Source: Vreelandella neptunia (lineage in GTDB: Bacteria > Pseudomonadota > Gammaproteobacteria > Pseudomonadales > Halomonadaceae). From it: a stretch of 64,000 nucleotides of DNA. A program made the position numbers and the translations under genes. Each line of letters begins with the position of its first letter. Positions within the stretch are counted from its first letter, which is position 1. Below, piece after piece: positions 37,220 to 46,369 of this stretch. The DNA lies in assembly GCF_000712975.1 (NCBI RefSeq), contig NZ_JHQL01000001.1, positions 186,001 through 250,000 on the forward strand, in the 5' to 3' direction. A model generated the notes under the pieces. It saw only the letters and a list, made by a program, of their open reading frames with translations, searched no databases and was not told the DNA's origin.

Positions 37220-39790
37220 ATGAACTTTCTCGCTCATCCTATGTTGCCTGGCAGCGCGCTGAAAAGCCTGTGGCCAGGAACGTCTGATCAAATGGCTTCA
37301 CTACCGGGCGGCGAGGCCCTTGCTAGCATGGTAGATCCGTTCGGATTCGGACGGGCTGCAGCGAGCTACTGGCGCGATAGTATCGAACGTAGCGTCCTTT
37401 ATTGGGATGTTATGCGCGAGCGCGGAAATCAATACCTTGAGCATATGGAGCAAACCAAGCCGAACGTGCTGGGGTTTGATACCGAAGTACTCATTGATGG
37501 TCGTACGCTTCCGCATCCAACTAACTATGAACTGTTGAGAGTTCTTCCCCCCAGTCATATCCAGGTTAATCCTGAAAAACGGCCGTTTGTTGTTGTCGAT
37601 CCTAGGGCTGGTCATGGCCCAGGTATCGGAGGGTTTAAGCCTGATAGCGAGCTTGGGGTTGCTTTGAAGGCTGGCCATCCTTGTTACTTTATTGGCTTTC
37701 TGCCTTTCCCAGAGCCAGGTCAAACCGTTGAGGATGTGGTAGAAGCGGAAATCGCGTTTTTACGCCATGTCATTGCTTTACACCCTGAAACCGCTGAAAA
37801 GCCAATGGTAGTCGGTAATTGTCAGGCGGGCTGGCAAATAATGATGGCTGCAGCGCTAGAGCCGGATGTGTTCGGCCCCATTCTTATTGCCGGTGCTCCG
37901 CTTTCTTACTGGGCGGGGGAGCACGGCAAAGCGCCGATGCGCTATACCGGCGGGATGACGGGTGGTAGCTGGATTACCGCGTTAACCAGTGATATCGGTA
38001 ATGGCCTCTTTGACGGTGCGTGGTTGGTACAAAACTTCGAGCGTCTTAATCCGGCTAATACCTACTGGAAAAAGCAGTACCATCTTTATGACAATATTGA
38101 CACCGAATCGAAACGCTATCTGGAATTTGAGCGTTGGTGGGGTGGTCACGTTGTCTTAGGTGGAGAAGAAATTCAGTATATCGTTGACAATCTGTTTGTT
38201 GGTAATCGACTCTCAACAGCCCAGTTAGTCACTCGCGATGGGCGTCGTGTTGATCTGCGCAACGTACGCTCGCCTGTTGTTGTCTTCTGCTCTCGTGGCG
38301 ACGATATTACACCGCCGCCTCAGGCGTTAGGTTGGATTCGTGACTTATACGAAGGCGAAGAAGACATTATTGCCAACGAGCAAACGATCGTTTACTGCCT
38401 GCACGATACAACGGGTCACTTGGGAATTTTTGTTTCCGGCAGTGTGTCACGCAAAGAGCATACTGAGTTTACGGCTAACATGGATTATATCGATGTTATG
38501 CCACCAGGGCTGTACGAAACGACGGTCTCGCATGTCAGCGATCATGATGACGCGGAGTTACTTGAACGTGACTATTTACTTGAGTTCACGTCACGTAACT
38601 TTGAGGAGTTAGATCAGGATGTAATGCATAGTCCTGAAGATGATCGTCGATTTGCGACTGTTGCGCGTATTTCTGAGATCAACCTTGGTTTTTATCGGTT
38701 ATATGTTCAGCCTTGGGTGCAGGCCACAATGACGCCAGAGGCGGCGCGCTGGATTCGCCGTATGCATCCTATTCGCTTAGGTTACAAACTTCTTTCTGAT
38801 CGGAACCCGCTGACAGTGCCACTACCGGTCATGGCAGAAACAGTTCGTCGCAATCGCCAGCAAGTGAGCCAAGATAACGTCTTTAAAGCGTTTGAAACCA
38901 TGTGCTCTGATCAAATTGTGGCGCATCTCAATGCTGTGCGGGATTTGCGCGATAGCACAACAGAAAGATTGTTTATGGACATTTATGGCCAGCCTCTCTT
39001 GCAAGCCGCAGTAGGTTTGTATGGTGATGCGCATGTCCATCGCCGCCGTCCCGGTGCTGAGCCAGAACATCAGCGTTTTGTTGAAAACCGCAAAAATGAG
39101 CTGCGCAATAAAATTGCTCAGGGTGGCGCTCACGAAGCGGTCATGCGCTCGGTAATCTATGTGTTGGGTGGAGCACCGGCGACAGACGAACGTAACTTCA
39201 AACGGTTACGTGCTTCCCGTGCCGAGCTAGAGCCTAGCTCAACCTTGAGTGAGTTTAAGCGTTTGGTGCGCGATCAGTTCTTTATTCTGAAATTAGATCG
39301 TGAGCGTGCGCTATCGTCATTGCCCGAACTGCTAGAAGGGCAAAGCAACAGCGATATTGACGGCTATATCGAGCATCTTAAGCATGTATTTGCCGCTAGC
39401 GGCGAGTTGTCTGAGCATGCTGCGCAACGTTTTGATCAGGTGAAGCAGTTGTTCGACCAAGCGCGTCCACCAAAGGCGGCTCCGCTAAAAGCAGTCGAGA
39501 GCAAACCAGTGGTTGAAGCCGAAAAGGTAGACGCGAAAGCCCCTGAAGTGGCGACTCATGCTGCTGCAAGCTCTTCAGCTAACAGCACTTTAGTAGACGA
39601 TGCTTCTACAGAAGATGCGTCTAGTGAAAGCTCTTCTGATAAATCTTCTGAAACAAACCTTTCTGGCGAAAATTCGACAGCTACTAGTAAAGTAGAGGTT
39701 GAAGCACCCAAAGAGGTTGAGGCACCTAAAGAAGTAAGCAAATCTAAGCCAAGTGTGGCAACGCGTCGGAAACCACCGCGCAAGCGTTAA
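37220..39790 (+). CDS. DUF3141 protein, PhaC-like alpha/beta hydrolase with charged C-tail
   Basis: An 856-residue protein. Residues about 115-410 form an alpha/beta-hydrolase core related to polyhydroxyalkanoate synthases. The nucleophile elbow is GNCQAGW with Cys201 (PHA synthases have GxCxGG), Asp361 or Asp362 lies in SRGDDITPPP, and His400 in TGHLGIF, so a Cys-Asp-His triad can be placed. Residues 410-750 are a helical region unlike PhaC. The last 110 residues are Ala/Glu/Ser/Lys-rich with a repeated VEAPKEV unit and end in a basic RRKPPRKR. GGGAG 6 bases upstream supports ATG 37220. The reaction is unknown; acyl-CoA transfer is an inference. Confidence 0.82.
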   Translation: MNFLAHPMLPGSALKSLWPGTSDQMASLPGGEALASMVDPFGFGRAAASYWRDSIERSVLYWDVMRERGNQYLEHMEQTKPNVLGFDTEVLIDGRTLPHPTNYELLRVLPPSHIQVNPEKRPFVVVDPRAGHGPGIGGFKPDSELGVALKAGHPCYFIGFLPFPEPGQTVEDVVEAEIAFLRHVIALHPETAEKPMVVGNCQAGWQIMMAAALEPDVFGPILIAGAPLSYWAGEHGKAPMRYTGGMTGGSWITALTSDIGNGLFDGAWLVQNFERLNPANTYWKKQYHLYDNIDTESKRYLEFERWWGGHVVLGGEEIQYIVDNLFVGNRLSTAQLVTRDGRRVDLRNVRSPVVVFCSRGDDITPPPQALGWIRDLYEGEEDIIANEQTIVYCLHDTTGHLGIFVSGSVSRKEHTEFTANMDYIDVMPPGLYETTVSHVSDHDDAELLERDYLLEFTSRNFEELDQDVMHSPEDDRRFATVARISEINLGFYRLYVQPWVQATMTPEAARWIRRMHPIRLGYKLLSDRNPLTVPLPVMAETVRRNRQQVSQDNVFKAFETMCSDQIVAHLNAVRDLRDSTTERLFMDIYGQPLLQAAVGLYGDAHVHRRRPGAEPEHQRFVENRKNELRNKIAQGGAHEAVMRSVIYVLGGAPATDERNFKRLRASRAELEPSSTLSEFKRLVRDQFFILKLDRERALSSLPELLEGQSNSDIDGYIEHLKHVFAASGELSEHAAQRFDQVKQLFDQARPPKAAPLKAVESKPVVEAEKVDAKAPEVATHAAASSSANSTLVDDASTEDASSESSSDKSSETNLSGENSTATSKVEVEAPKEVEAPKEVSKSKPSVATRRKPPRKR

Positions 39791-39810
39791 GCGCTGTATT
39801 ATGCTCATCT

Positions 39811-39842
39811 ACGCCTCTGTTTTCATACAGGGGCGTTTTTTT
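39811..39842 (+). terminator. Terminator after the DUF3141 gene
   Basis: CGCCTCTG and CAGGGGCG pair (one G-T) around TTTTCATA and are followed by seven T residues. Confidence 0.88.
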
Positions 39843-40095
39843 ACATGCATATTTTGGGTTGCTGTCTGCGTACTGGCAGTCTAGTGTCTAGCTACTTCAT
39901 TATGAAAAATAGTGCAGATAAGCACCTCGTGGCTGGGCGTCAGTTTGTTACCTACGCGACGGTTGTTACTGGCGCTTGTTGCAGGCCTGGGGTAGGGTAG
40001 GCGCATTTTTCTCATGGCCGTCAAGTGGTAACGACAGGCGGCAACGTATTCAGAGCATGGGCGATAGCGCCTGGGCAATAGGAAAGTGGAGCACT
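39843..40095. other. Intergenic region before topA
   Basis: About 250 bp with no gene I can support; the in-frame extension upstream of topA lacks family similarity. It should hold the topA promoter and leader. Confidence 0.5.
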
Positions 40096-42723
40096 ATGGG
40101 CAAGTCACTGGTCATCGTCGAGTCGCCTGCGAAAGCGAAGACGATCAATAAGTATCTCGGCAACGATTTCATCGTAAAGTCGAGCGTGGGTCACATCCGT
40201 GACCTGCCGACCAGCGGCTCAGGTAAGACAGCCTCCGATCCGAAGGAGCGCGCTCGCCAGGCTGCGGCAACACGTAAGATGTCGGCGGAAGAGAAAGCAG
40301 AGTACAAAAAGCGTAAAGCCCATGATCAGCTAATTAGGCGGATGGGGATTGATCCGGATAATGGCTGGGAAGCACGCTACGAAGTGCTCCCAGGTAAAGA
40401 AAAGGTTGTCGCGGAATTAAAGAAGCTGGCTGAAAAAGCGGATGCTGTTTATCTCGCGACGGATTTGGATCGCGAAGGGGAGGCGATTGCCTGGCATTTA
40501 CGCGAGACGATTGGTGGTGATGACAGTCGCTATAAGCGCGTTGTATTTAATGAAATAACCAAAAATGCCATTCAGGATGCGTTTAAGTCGCCAGGGGCGT
40601 TAAATATTCCCCGCGTGGAAGCGCAACAAGCGCGCCGCTTTTTGGACCGCGTGGTTGGTTTTATGCTTTCTCCTTTGCTGTGGGCCAAAATTGCCAGAGG
40701 CTTATCAGCAGGTCGTGTTCAATCTGTTGCCGTTCGTTTAATCGTTGAGCGTGAACGAGAAATTCGTGCGTTTATTCCTGAAGAGTTTTGGGATGTCCAC
40801 GCCGATCTCGCGTCCCCGGATGGGGAGTTAGTCAGGTTTGCGCTGGTGCGTCAGGATGGTAAGCCCTTCCTTCCTACCTCCGAAAAAGACACGCTTACAC
40901 GCATTGAGCAACTGCGTAAAGCCAAGCTTGCGATTACCTCCCGTGAAGACAAACCGACGAGCTCCAAGCCTACCGCGCCGTTTATTACCTCAACGTTGCA
41001 GCAGGCTGCTAGCGGCCGATTAGGGTTCTCGGTTAAGAAAACCATGACCATGGCCCAGCGCCTCTACGAAGCTGGCTACATTACCTACATGCGTACCGAC
41101 TCCACTAATCTTTCAAAGGATGCGGTTGAGAGTGTTCGCTCATTTATTGATGAAGAGTACGGTGCACGCTATTTACCTGAGTCTGCTAACCGTTACAGCA
41201 GTAAAGAAAGCGCCCAAGAAGCCCATGAAGCGATTCGCCCTTCTAGCGTTGAACGGAAAGCGACTGATCTCTCAGGTATGGAGCGCGATGCTGAGCGCCT
41301 GTATGAGTTAATTTGGCGTCAATTTGTCGCTTGTCAGATGACGCCAGCGCAGTATCTTTCCAGTACGTTGAGCGTTGAGGTTGACGGTTACGATTTGCGT
41401 GCCAAAGGGCGAGTGCTCAAGTTTGATGGTTACACGCGGGTGATGAAGCCATCAGGTAAAAATGAAGATCAAAGCCTGGCTGATTTGCCGAAAGGCACGG
41501 CAATGTCGCTTGAAAAGCTTGACCCGCAGCAGCACTTTACAAAGCCTGCCCCGCGCTATACAGAAGCCAGCTTAGTAAAAGAGCTCGAAAAGCAGGGTAT
41601 TGGCCGTCCTTCTACTTATGCTTCTATTATTTCCACGATTCAGGATCGTGGCTACGTAAAATTAGAGAGTCGCCGTTTTTATGCTGAAAAACTGGGTGAT
41701 ATTGTCACCGAACGGTTGAAAGAGTCTTTCCCGGATTTGATGGATTACTCGTTTACGGCTCGAATGGAAGATAGTCTGGATGAAGTTGCGGAAGGTGAGC
41801 GCAACTGGCAAGCCCTGTTGGATGCTTTCTATAGTGAATTTAGCCAAGAGCTCAGCAAGGCGGAAAGTGATGAGGGGATGCGGCCTAATCAGCCGGTCCC
41901 TACGGATATTGACTGTCCAAGCTGTGGCCGAAAAATGCAAATTCGTACGGCCTCTACCGGTGTCTTTTTAGGTTGCAGTGGTTATAACCTGCCGCCTAAA
42001 GAGCGCTGCAAAACCACCATTGATTTAATCCCTGGTGAAGAGGCCGTTGCAGAAGATGCGGGTGAAGAAGCAGAAACCAACGCGCTTCGTGCCAAGCGTC
42101 GTTGTCAGAAGTGCGGTACGGCCATGGATAACTATCTGATTGATGAAGGTCGCAAGCTGCATATTTGCGGCAATAGCCCTGATTGTGATGGTTATGAGGT
42201 AGAAACAGGTAAGTTTAAAATCAAAGGCTATGATGGCCCCATTATCGAATGCGATAAATGTGGTTCCGAGATGCAGCTTAAATCGGGTCGATTTGGTAAA
42301 TACTTCGGCTGCACCAACAGTGACTGCAAGAACACACGTAAATTACTGCGTAGCGGCGATGTGGCACCACCCAAGATGGATCCGATACCAATGCCGGAAC
42401 TAGCTTGCCAAAAAGTGGAAGATCATTATGTGTTGCGTGATGGTGCCAGCGGTTTATTCCTAGCGGCCAGCAAGTTTCCTAAAAATCGTGAAACTCGACC
42501 GCCGCTGGTGAAAGAGCTGCAAGCTCACGCCGATGAGCTACCAGAAAAGTACCACTTTATCCTAAAGGCACCCAGCGAAGACCCGGATGGCAGGCCTGCA
42601 CAAATTCGTTATTCACGCAAAAATAAAGAGCAGTTCGTGATGACCGATGAAGAGGGTAAGGCAACCGGCTGGAAAGCGACCTTTGAGGCAGGTAAATGGC
42701 ATGTGGAGGATAAGCGTAAGTGA
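40096..42723 (+). CDS. topA: DNA topoisomerase I
   Basis: An 875-residue type IA topoisomerase that relaxes negative supercoils. The N-terminal Toprim domain begins [17 protein letters not shown] and carries the acidic [13 protein letters not shown] motif. Catalytic Tyr331 is in [11 protein letters not shown]. Three C-terminal four-cysteine zinc fingers start near [16 protein letters not shown] and CDKCGSEM, followed by a topoisomerase tail domain. GTGGAG precedes the chosen ATG. It overlaps the next gene by 4 bp. Confidence 0.95.
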   Translation: MGKSLVIVESPAKAKTINKYLGNDFIVKSSVGHIRDLPTSGSGKTASDPKERARQAAATRKMSAEEKAEYKKRKAHDQLIRRMGIDPDNGWEARYEVLPGKEKVVAELKKLAEKADAVYLATDLDREGEAIAWHLRETIGGDDSRYKRVVFNEITKNAIQDAFKSPGALNIPRVEAQQARRFLDRVVGFMLSPLLWAKIARGLSAGRVQSVAVRLIVEREREIRAFIPEEFWDVHADLASPDGELVRFALVRQDGKPFLPTSEKDTLTRIEQLRKAKLAITSREDKPTSSKPTAPFITSTLQQAASGRLGFSVKKTMTMAQRLYEAGYITYMRTDSTNLSKDAVESVRSFIDEEYGARYLPESANRYSSKESAQEAHEAIRPSSVERKATDLSGMERDAERLYELIWRQFVACQMTPAQYLSSTLSVEVDGYDLRAKGRVLKFDGYTRVMKPSGKNEDQSLADLPKGTAMSLEKLDPQQHFTKPAPRYTEASLVKELEKQGIGRPSTYASIISTIQDRGYVKLESRRFYAEKLGDIVTERLKESFPDLMDYSFTARMEDSLDEVAEGERNWQALLDAFYSEFSQELSKAESDEGMRPNQPVPTDIDCPSCGRKMQIRTASTGVFLGCSGYNLPPKERCKTTIDLIPGEEAVAEDAGEEAETNALRAKRRCQKCGTAMDNYLIDEGRKLHICGNSPDCDGYEVETGKFKIKGYDGPIIECDKCGSEMQLKSGRFGKYFGCTNSDCKNTRKLLRSGDVAPPKMDPIPMPELACQKVEDHYVLRDGASGLFLAASKFPKNRETRPPLVKELQAHADELPEKYHFILKAPSEDPDGRPAQIRYSRKNKEQFVMTDEEGKATGWKATFEAGKWHVEDKRK

Positions 42724-43181
42724 GCCCACGTTCGCGAACCAATCAACTGCTCTACCAAGTTGAGCTTTTAGTGGGGCTGCCGTCGGGTGACGACGAACAT
42801 GCTCAGGCTCGGCAAATAGCGATTGAAGAGAGCGCCCTGGCGCTCTTTGAGCTGGCGTTAAATTCGTTGCTTAAAGAAGTCACTGAGCATGCGCGCCTCA
42901 ATGAGCATGGCTGGAAAGCGCTGCTTGATGAGCGAGGCCCAGCTGTTGCTGAGCTACAGCGCTTGCGCGATACAATGCGTCAGCCAGATAGCTGGTTGAA
43001 TTGGTTGATAGGCCAAGTCGAGAAGCTACATAGTGATAACGGAGCAGGTCAGCGCACCGTACAAAATCCTTCTATGATTGCCGTCGGTAGCCAGACAACG
43101 CTTGCTAACCAGCTGTTAGCTAACCTTACCGCTGCTAAGCATGATATTGCCGCCTTACGTGAAACTAGCCAAGAGTGGTAA
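42720..43181 (+). CDS. DUF6586-like small helical protein
   Basis: A 153-residue, mostly alpha-helical protein starting with GTG inside the topA stop (GTGA). It begins [20 protein letters not shown]. The composition is Leu/Ala/Glu-rich with no membrane segment or known catalytic motif. A protein of this type follows topA in pseudomonads, and I believe it is the DUF6586 family. Translational coupling to topA suggests a nucleoid or DNA-related role, which is only inferred from position. Confidence 0.75.
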   Translation: MSPRSRTNQLLYQVELLVGLPSGDDEHAQARQIAIEESALALFELALNSLLKEVTEHARLNEHGWKALLDERGPAVAELQRLRDTMRQPDSWLNWLIGQVEKLHSDNGAGQRTVQNPSMIAVGSQTTLANQLLANLTAAKHDIAALRETSQEW

Positions 43182-43234
43182 CCATAGCGACAAATACAGT
43201 GCTTAGAGCGCGCAAATCGCAAAAGGAGATATAA

Positions 43235-43699
43235 ATGCGCTATAACCAAGTCAAAGACTTAGTTGAGTGGGCCGCAAGCTATCATGGCGATATGGCGCGT
43301 CAATATCGCGCTGCTGCGGACTCAAGTGACCATCAACGTCTTGCCATGGCATTAACGTATTTAGCCGATAGTGAGTTGCGAATGAAAACTGGACTCGAAG
43401 CGCTGTTTAATGATGGCTCTGACCATCGTGAAGTGCTGGAGATATGGTTTGATGATCCTAGCGACTTTCCCCAGCCTCCTGAGCTTGAGGCGCTCGCTGA
43501 ACAAACAGTGGCAGATTCTATCGATGAACTGACTCACATAGCGATTAAGTCGCATCAAAAGCTACAGCATCTTTATGAGCATCGTGCGTCACGTGCCAAG
43601 ATAGAGCCAGAAGCAGCCTTCTTTAATGCCTTGGCAGAAGGGCATAACGCCGAAGCGCGTAAGCTCGTGACGAGCATGCAAGAATTCGAGGATATCTAG
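43235..43699 (+). CDS. Small helical protein of unknown function
   Basis: A 154-residue acidic helical protein with a strong Shine-Dalgarno (AAAAGGAGATATAAATG). Its helices (EWAASYHGDMARQYRAA, RLAMALTYLADSELRMKTGL, DSIDELTHIAIKSHQKLQHL) suggest a four-helix bundle similar in outline to ferritin-like proteins. A convincing set of metal ligands is not visible. It follows the DUF6586-like gene by 53 bp and is probably in the topA unit. I do not recognise the family. Confidence 0.75.
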   Translation: MRYNQVKDLVEWAASYHGDMARQYRAAADSSDHQRLAMALTYLADSELRMKTGLEALFNDGSDHREVLEIWFDDPSDFPQPPELEALAEQTVADSIDELTHIAIKSHQKLQHLYEHRASRAKIEPEAAFFNALAEGHNAEARKLVTSMQEFEDI

Positions 43700-43903
43700 C
43701 CAGTAATTTGAGGGATAACTAGGTTAGTTTTACAAGATAAGAGTGGCAAGATAGCCTGAGAACGATTAACAGCGGCGCGGTTGTCAACCTTGTCGTATGG
43801 GCAGGTTATTTGGCTTATTAAGGCACTGACATTTGGTGCTGGAATAAGGTATAACGACTGCTACAAACGCTTTGTTGGCTGTTGATGCTGGCCTATATAG
43901 AGA

Positions 43904-44542
43904 TTGACAATGATGCCCGTAAACCGTCGCCGTTTTTTAGCATTGGCGCTGGGCTGGCCCGCTGTGGCTAGCGCAGCGACTTCTAGCACTGTAAATGATT
44001 ACGAACCCACAGATCTAGTGGAGACGCTGCTTTCGCGCGCCAATATTCCGCGTCACAGCAATGAGCTTTGGGTGTTAATTGATGATAAAGAAGCTACGCT
44101 GAGTATCTATCGCGGTAATACGGTGGTTGAACATTATTCACCCATATCGCTTGGGCGTGGTGGCGCAAAAACGCAGCGAGTCCGTGGTGATAATGTGACT
44201 CCACTTGGCGAGTTTCGAATAAACCGATTTAATTACGAAAGTCAGTGGCATATTTTTATAGGTATCGATTATCCTACGCCACCGCATGCACGCATGGCGC
44301 TCGAAAAAGGCATTTATTCTCAAGCAGATTATGATGCTTATTTTGATCACTATCGGCGTCACGGTGCTCCGCCGCAAAATACGGCATTAGGTGGCGCTAT
44401 TGGTATACATGGTATTGGGGGTGGTGATCCAGATATTCATGGTCAATATCACTGGACCCAAGGCTGTGTTGCTGTCACCAATGAGCAGATTGAACAAGTT
44501 GCTTCGCTGGTAGGTGTTGGCACTCGCGTAGTGATCCGCTAG
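43904..44542 (+). CDS. L,D-transpeptidase (YkuD) with twin-arginine-like signal
   Basis: A 212-residue periplasmic enzyme. The N-terminus MTMMPVNRRRFLALALGW resembles a Tat signal (RRxFL), with cleavage likely after ASA near residue 24. The YkuD domain spans about 45-212. The active site reads IGIHGIGG ... HWTQGCVAV, with the catalytic Cys in TQGC and the preceding His residues. Such enzymes form 3-3 cross-links, attach lipoprotein to peptidoglycan, or cleave that bond. It is directly upstream of the Lpp-like gene. Confidence 0.85.
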   Translation: MTMMPVNRRRFLALALGWPAVASAATSSTVNDYEPTDLVETLLSRANIPRHSNELWVLIDDKEATLSIYRGNTVVEHYSPISLGRGGAKTQRVRGDNVTPLGEFRINRFNYESQWHIFIGIDYPTPPHARMALEKGIYSQADYDAYFDHYRRHGAPPQNTALGGAIGIHGIGGGDPDIHGQYHWTQGCVAVTNEQIEQVASLVGVGTRVVIR

Positions 44543-44766
44543 GCTGATGTGGTTAAAGGAAGTTCTAGGTTTTTAAATACGTGGCTATAGACAACCGCTG
44601 TGGTCTATTATAAAACAGCGTTTGACTTGCGTGTCTTGGACTTATGCCAAGCCACAAGTCGCTGTAAAGAACCTGCACCGCAGGTAGACAAAACTGGGCT
44701 AACACTTTAGCCTTAGGTTTGTCATACCCTTAATGTTGTACCCAAGGAAGACTCAAGGAGAACACT

Positions 44767-45030
44767 ATGACTCTGAAGACTGCTCTGAAGATGACTGCCG
44801 CTGCCGCTTCTCTGGCAATCCTGGCTGGCTGTGCTTCTACCAGCGCTCTGGAAGAAGTTCGCATGACTGCTGAATCTGCACAGGCTGATGCCGCAGAAGC
44901 ACGCAGCATGGCTTCACAAGCGATGAACACTGCAAACCAAGCTCAGCGCGATGCGCAAGCTGCGCTGCAGATGTCTGAGCAAAACCGTGAAGAAATGAAC
45001 CGCATGTTCCAGCGCTCCATGCAGAAGTAA
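44767..45030 (+). CDS. lpp: Murein lipoprotein (Lpp/OprI-like)
   Basis: An 87-residue outer-membrane lipoprotein with lipobox LAGC (Cys22). The mature part is 66 residues, an Ala-rich heptad helix ending in Lys87. The Ala-zipper and length resemble OprI of Pseudomonas. The C-terminal lysine is the residue that L,D-transpeptidases join to diaminopimelate in Braun-type lipoproteins. AAGGAG precedes the ATG, and codon use appears biased towards frequent codons, consistent with very high expression. A strong terminator follows. Confidence 0.92.
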   Translation: MTLKTALKMTAAAASLAILAGCASTSALEEVRMTAESAQADAAEARSMASQAMNTANQAQRDAQAALQMSEQNREEMNRMFQRSMQK

Positions 45031-45081
45031 TTCTGTTTGGGCCCTAAGCGTTAAACCTTAGGGTTGCTGTAGATGTAAAAA

Positions 45082-45105
45082 ACCCCGCCTCGGCGGGGTT
45101 TTTTG
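45082..45105. terminator. Bidirectional terminator between lpp and the LysM transpeptidase gene
   Basis: AACCCCGC-CTCG-GCGGGGTT with T-run on the + side and matching A-run on the - side. It ends lpp and also the convergent L,D-transpeptidase gene. Confidence 0.93.
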
Positions 45106-45125
45106 CTCTTTGGATTTTTCTTCGA

Positions 45126-46250
45126 TTAAGCTTCTTCCTCAGTTCGATTCGTTGTCGTAAGTTCAATTTCTTCTAATAAGCCATCAAGTTCTAACGTTTC
45201 TTCAGCAGGAGCCTTTTCTGGCGCTTGGGGGCCATAAAGCGCTACAAAGCGGCCATTTGGATTTTCCACTGCTAGCTTAACCTGAGCGTAATCCACTTCT
45301 GCTTGGTCTTCAGCGAGCTCGCTCACCCGCTCGATGGCATTAAGCAATGGCTCGAAATCGCCAACGTTTTCTTCAAGCTGAGGGAAAGACTGTACAAACA
45401 GTGTGCCGTCTGCTGCCCAGCCTGCTTTAAACGGTGCATCCATCAAGTTGACCTGAGTGCCACTAGGTAGGCGCTCATAGAGCGATTCGATATCTTCAGG
45501 ATACATACGAATACAGCCGCGGCTTACCCGCATACCCACGCCTTCAGGGCGGTTAGTGCCATGAATCAGGTAACTAGGCATCGCCAGCAATATAGCGTGA
45601 CGACCCAATGGGTTATTGGGGCCAGGGGGCACAATAGAGGGCGCTGGCTCGCCACGTGCTGCTGCTTCACGACGCATAGATGCTGGTGGTGCCCAGGCAG
45701 GATCTTTCACCTTTACTGTGGTGCGGGTGATACCAACAGGGGTGGCAAATTCTTCGCGGCCAACGCTGACAGGATAGGTTTCAACAATGCCTGGATTATC
45801 GGCTGGGTAATAGTAAAGTCGCAGTTCGGAAAGGTTGACGACTACGCCTTCACGAGGGGCGGGCGGCAAAATATAGCGTGCTGGTATAACAACTTCTGTT
45901 CCTTTTCCAGGCACCCACAAGCTGACGTCTGGATTCGCCATGCGGATTTCTTCATAGCCGATATTATGGCGCCGTGCGATGTCAATTAGTGTTTCTTCAG
46001 GGTTTTCTACGACGACGGTATAGTTTTCTCCAATAATGTCACCCGTCTCAGGTAGACGAAAATGGCCGCGTGGTAGCTCCCTTTGTTCTGCAAGCTGGTC
46101 AGCGGTGGCTAATGCTTCTTCGGTAAGAGCTGCTGCCCCTTCCGTTGTGGTATTAGGCGGCTGTGCATAAATAGAGCTAGAAAGGCTTGCCGTCAGCAAG
46201 ACTGCTAGACTAGTTGGGGCCCAAACGTTATATAACCTGCGAATATTCAT
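45126..46250 (-). CDS. LysM-containing L,D-transpeptidase (ErfK/YbiS/YcfS type)
   Basis: A 374-residue secreted protein with signal peptide (cleavage near IYAQ). A LysM-like domain (ENYTVVVENPEETLIDIARRHNIGYEEIRMANP) binds peptidoglycan. The YkuD domain contains YLIHGTNRPEGVGMRVSRGCIRM with the catalytic Cys in SRGC. The C-terminal 100 residues are acidic. In E. coli this class links Lpp to peptidoglycan, and the lpp-like gene lies convergently beside it. AGGA precedes the ATG. Confidence 0.93.
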   Translation of the reverse strand: MNIRRLYNVWAPTSLAVLLTASLSSSIYAQPPNTTTEGAAALTEEALATADQLAEQRELPRGHFRLPETGDIIGENYTVVVENPEETLIDIARRHNIGYEEIRMANPDVSLWVPGKGTEVVIPARYILPPAPREGVVVNLSELRLYYYPADNPGIVETYPVSVGREEFATPVGITRTTVKVKDPAWAPPASMRREAAARGEPAPSIVPPGPNNPLGRHAILLAMPSYLIHGTNRPEGVGMRVSRGCIRMYPEDIESLYERLPSGTQVNLMDAPFKAGWAADGTLFVQSFPQLEENVGDFEPLLNAIERVSELAEDQAEVDYAQVKLAVENPNGRFVALYGPQAPEKAPAEETLELDGLLEEIELTTTNRTEEEA

Positions 46251-46272
46251 GGTGGTTCCTAATCAATTTATG

Positions 46273-46323
46273 CGCTAATCACTGCGCAGTTGCATTGCTA
46301 TTAGCGATATGTCATTAGCGATA
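46273..46323. repeat. Three ATTAGCG elements upstream of the L,D-transpeptidase gene
   Basis: ATTAGCGATA occurs at 46300-46309 and again at 46314-46323 (14-base period); the inverse CGCTAAT lies at 46273-46279. They sit 23-73 bp upstream of the minus-strand start codon, in the expected promoter region, and may be regulator-binding sites. Confidence 0.45.
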
Positions 46324-46369
46324 GTAGGCGGGCCGGGGATGGAGCCATTGTATAAGTTTGCCCCAAGGT

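Noticed and set aside
39976..40095. Forty-codon N-terminal extension of topA
   Set aside because: Topoisomerase I starts at [13 protein letters not shown], which has its own Shine-Dalgarno.
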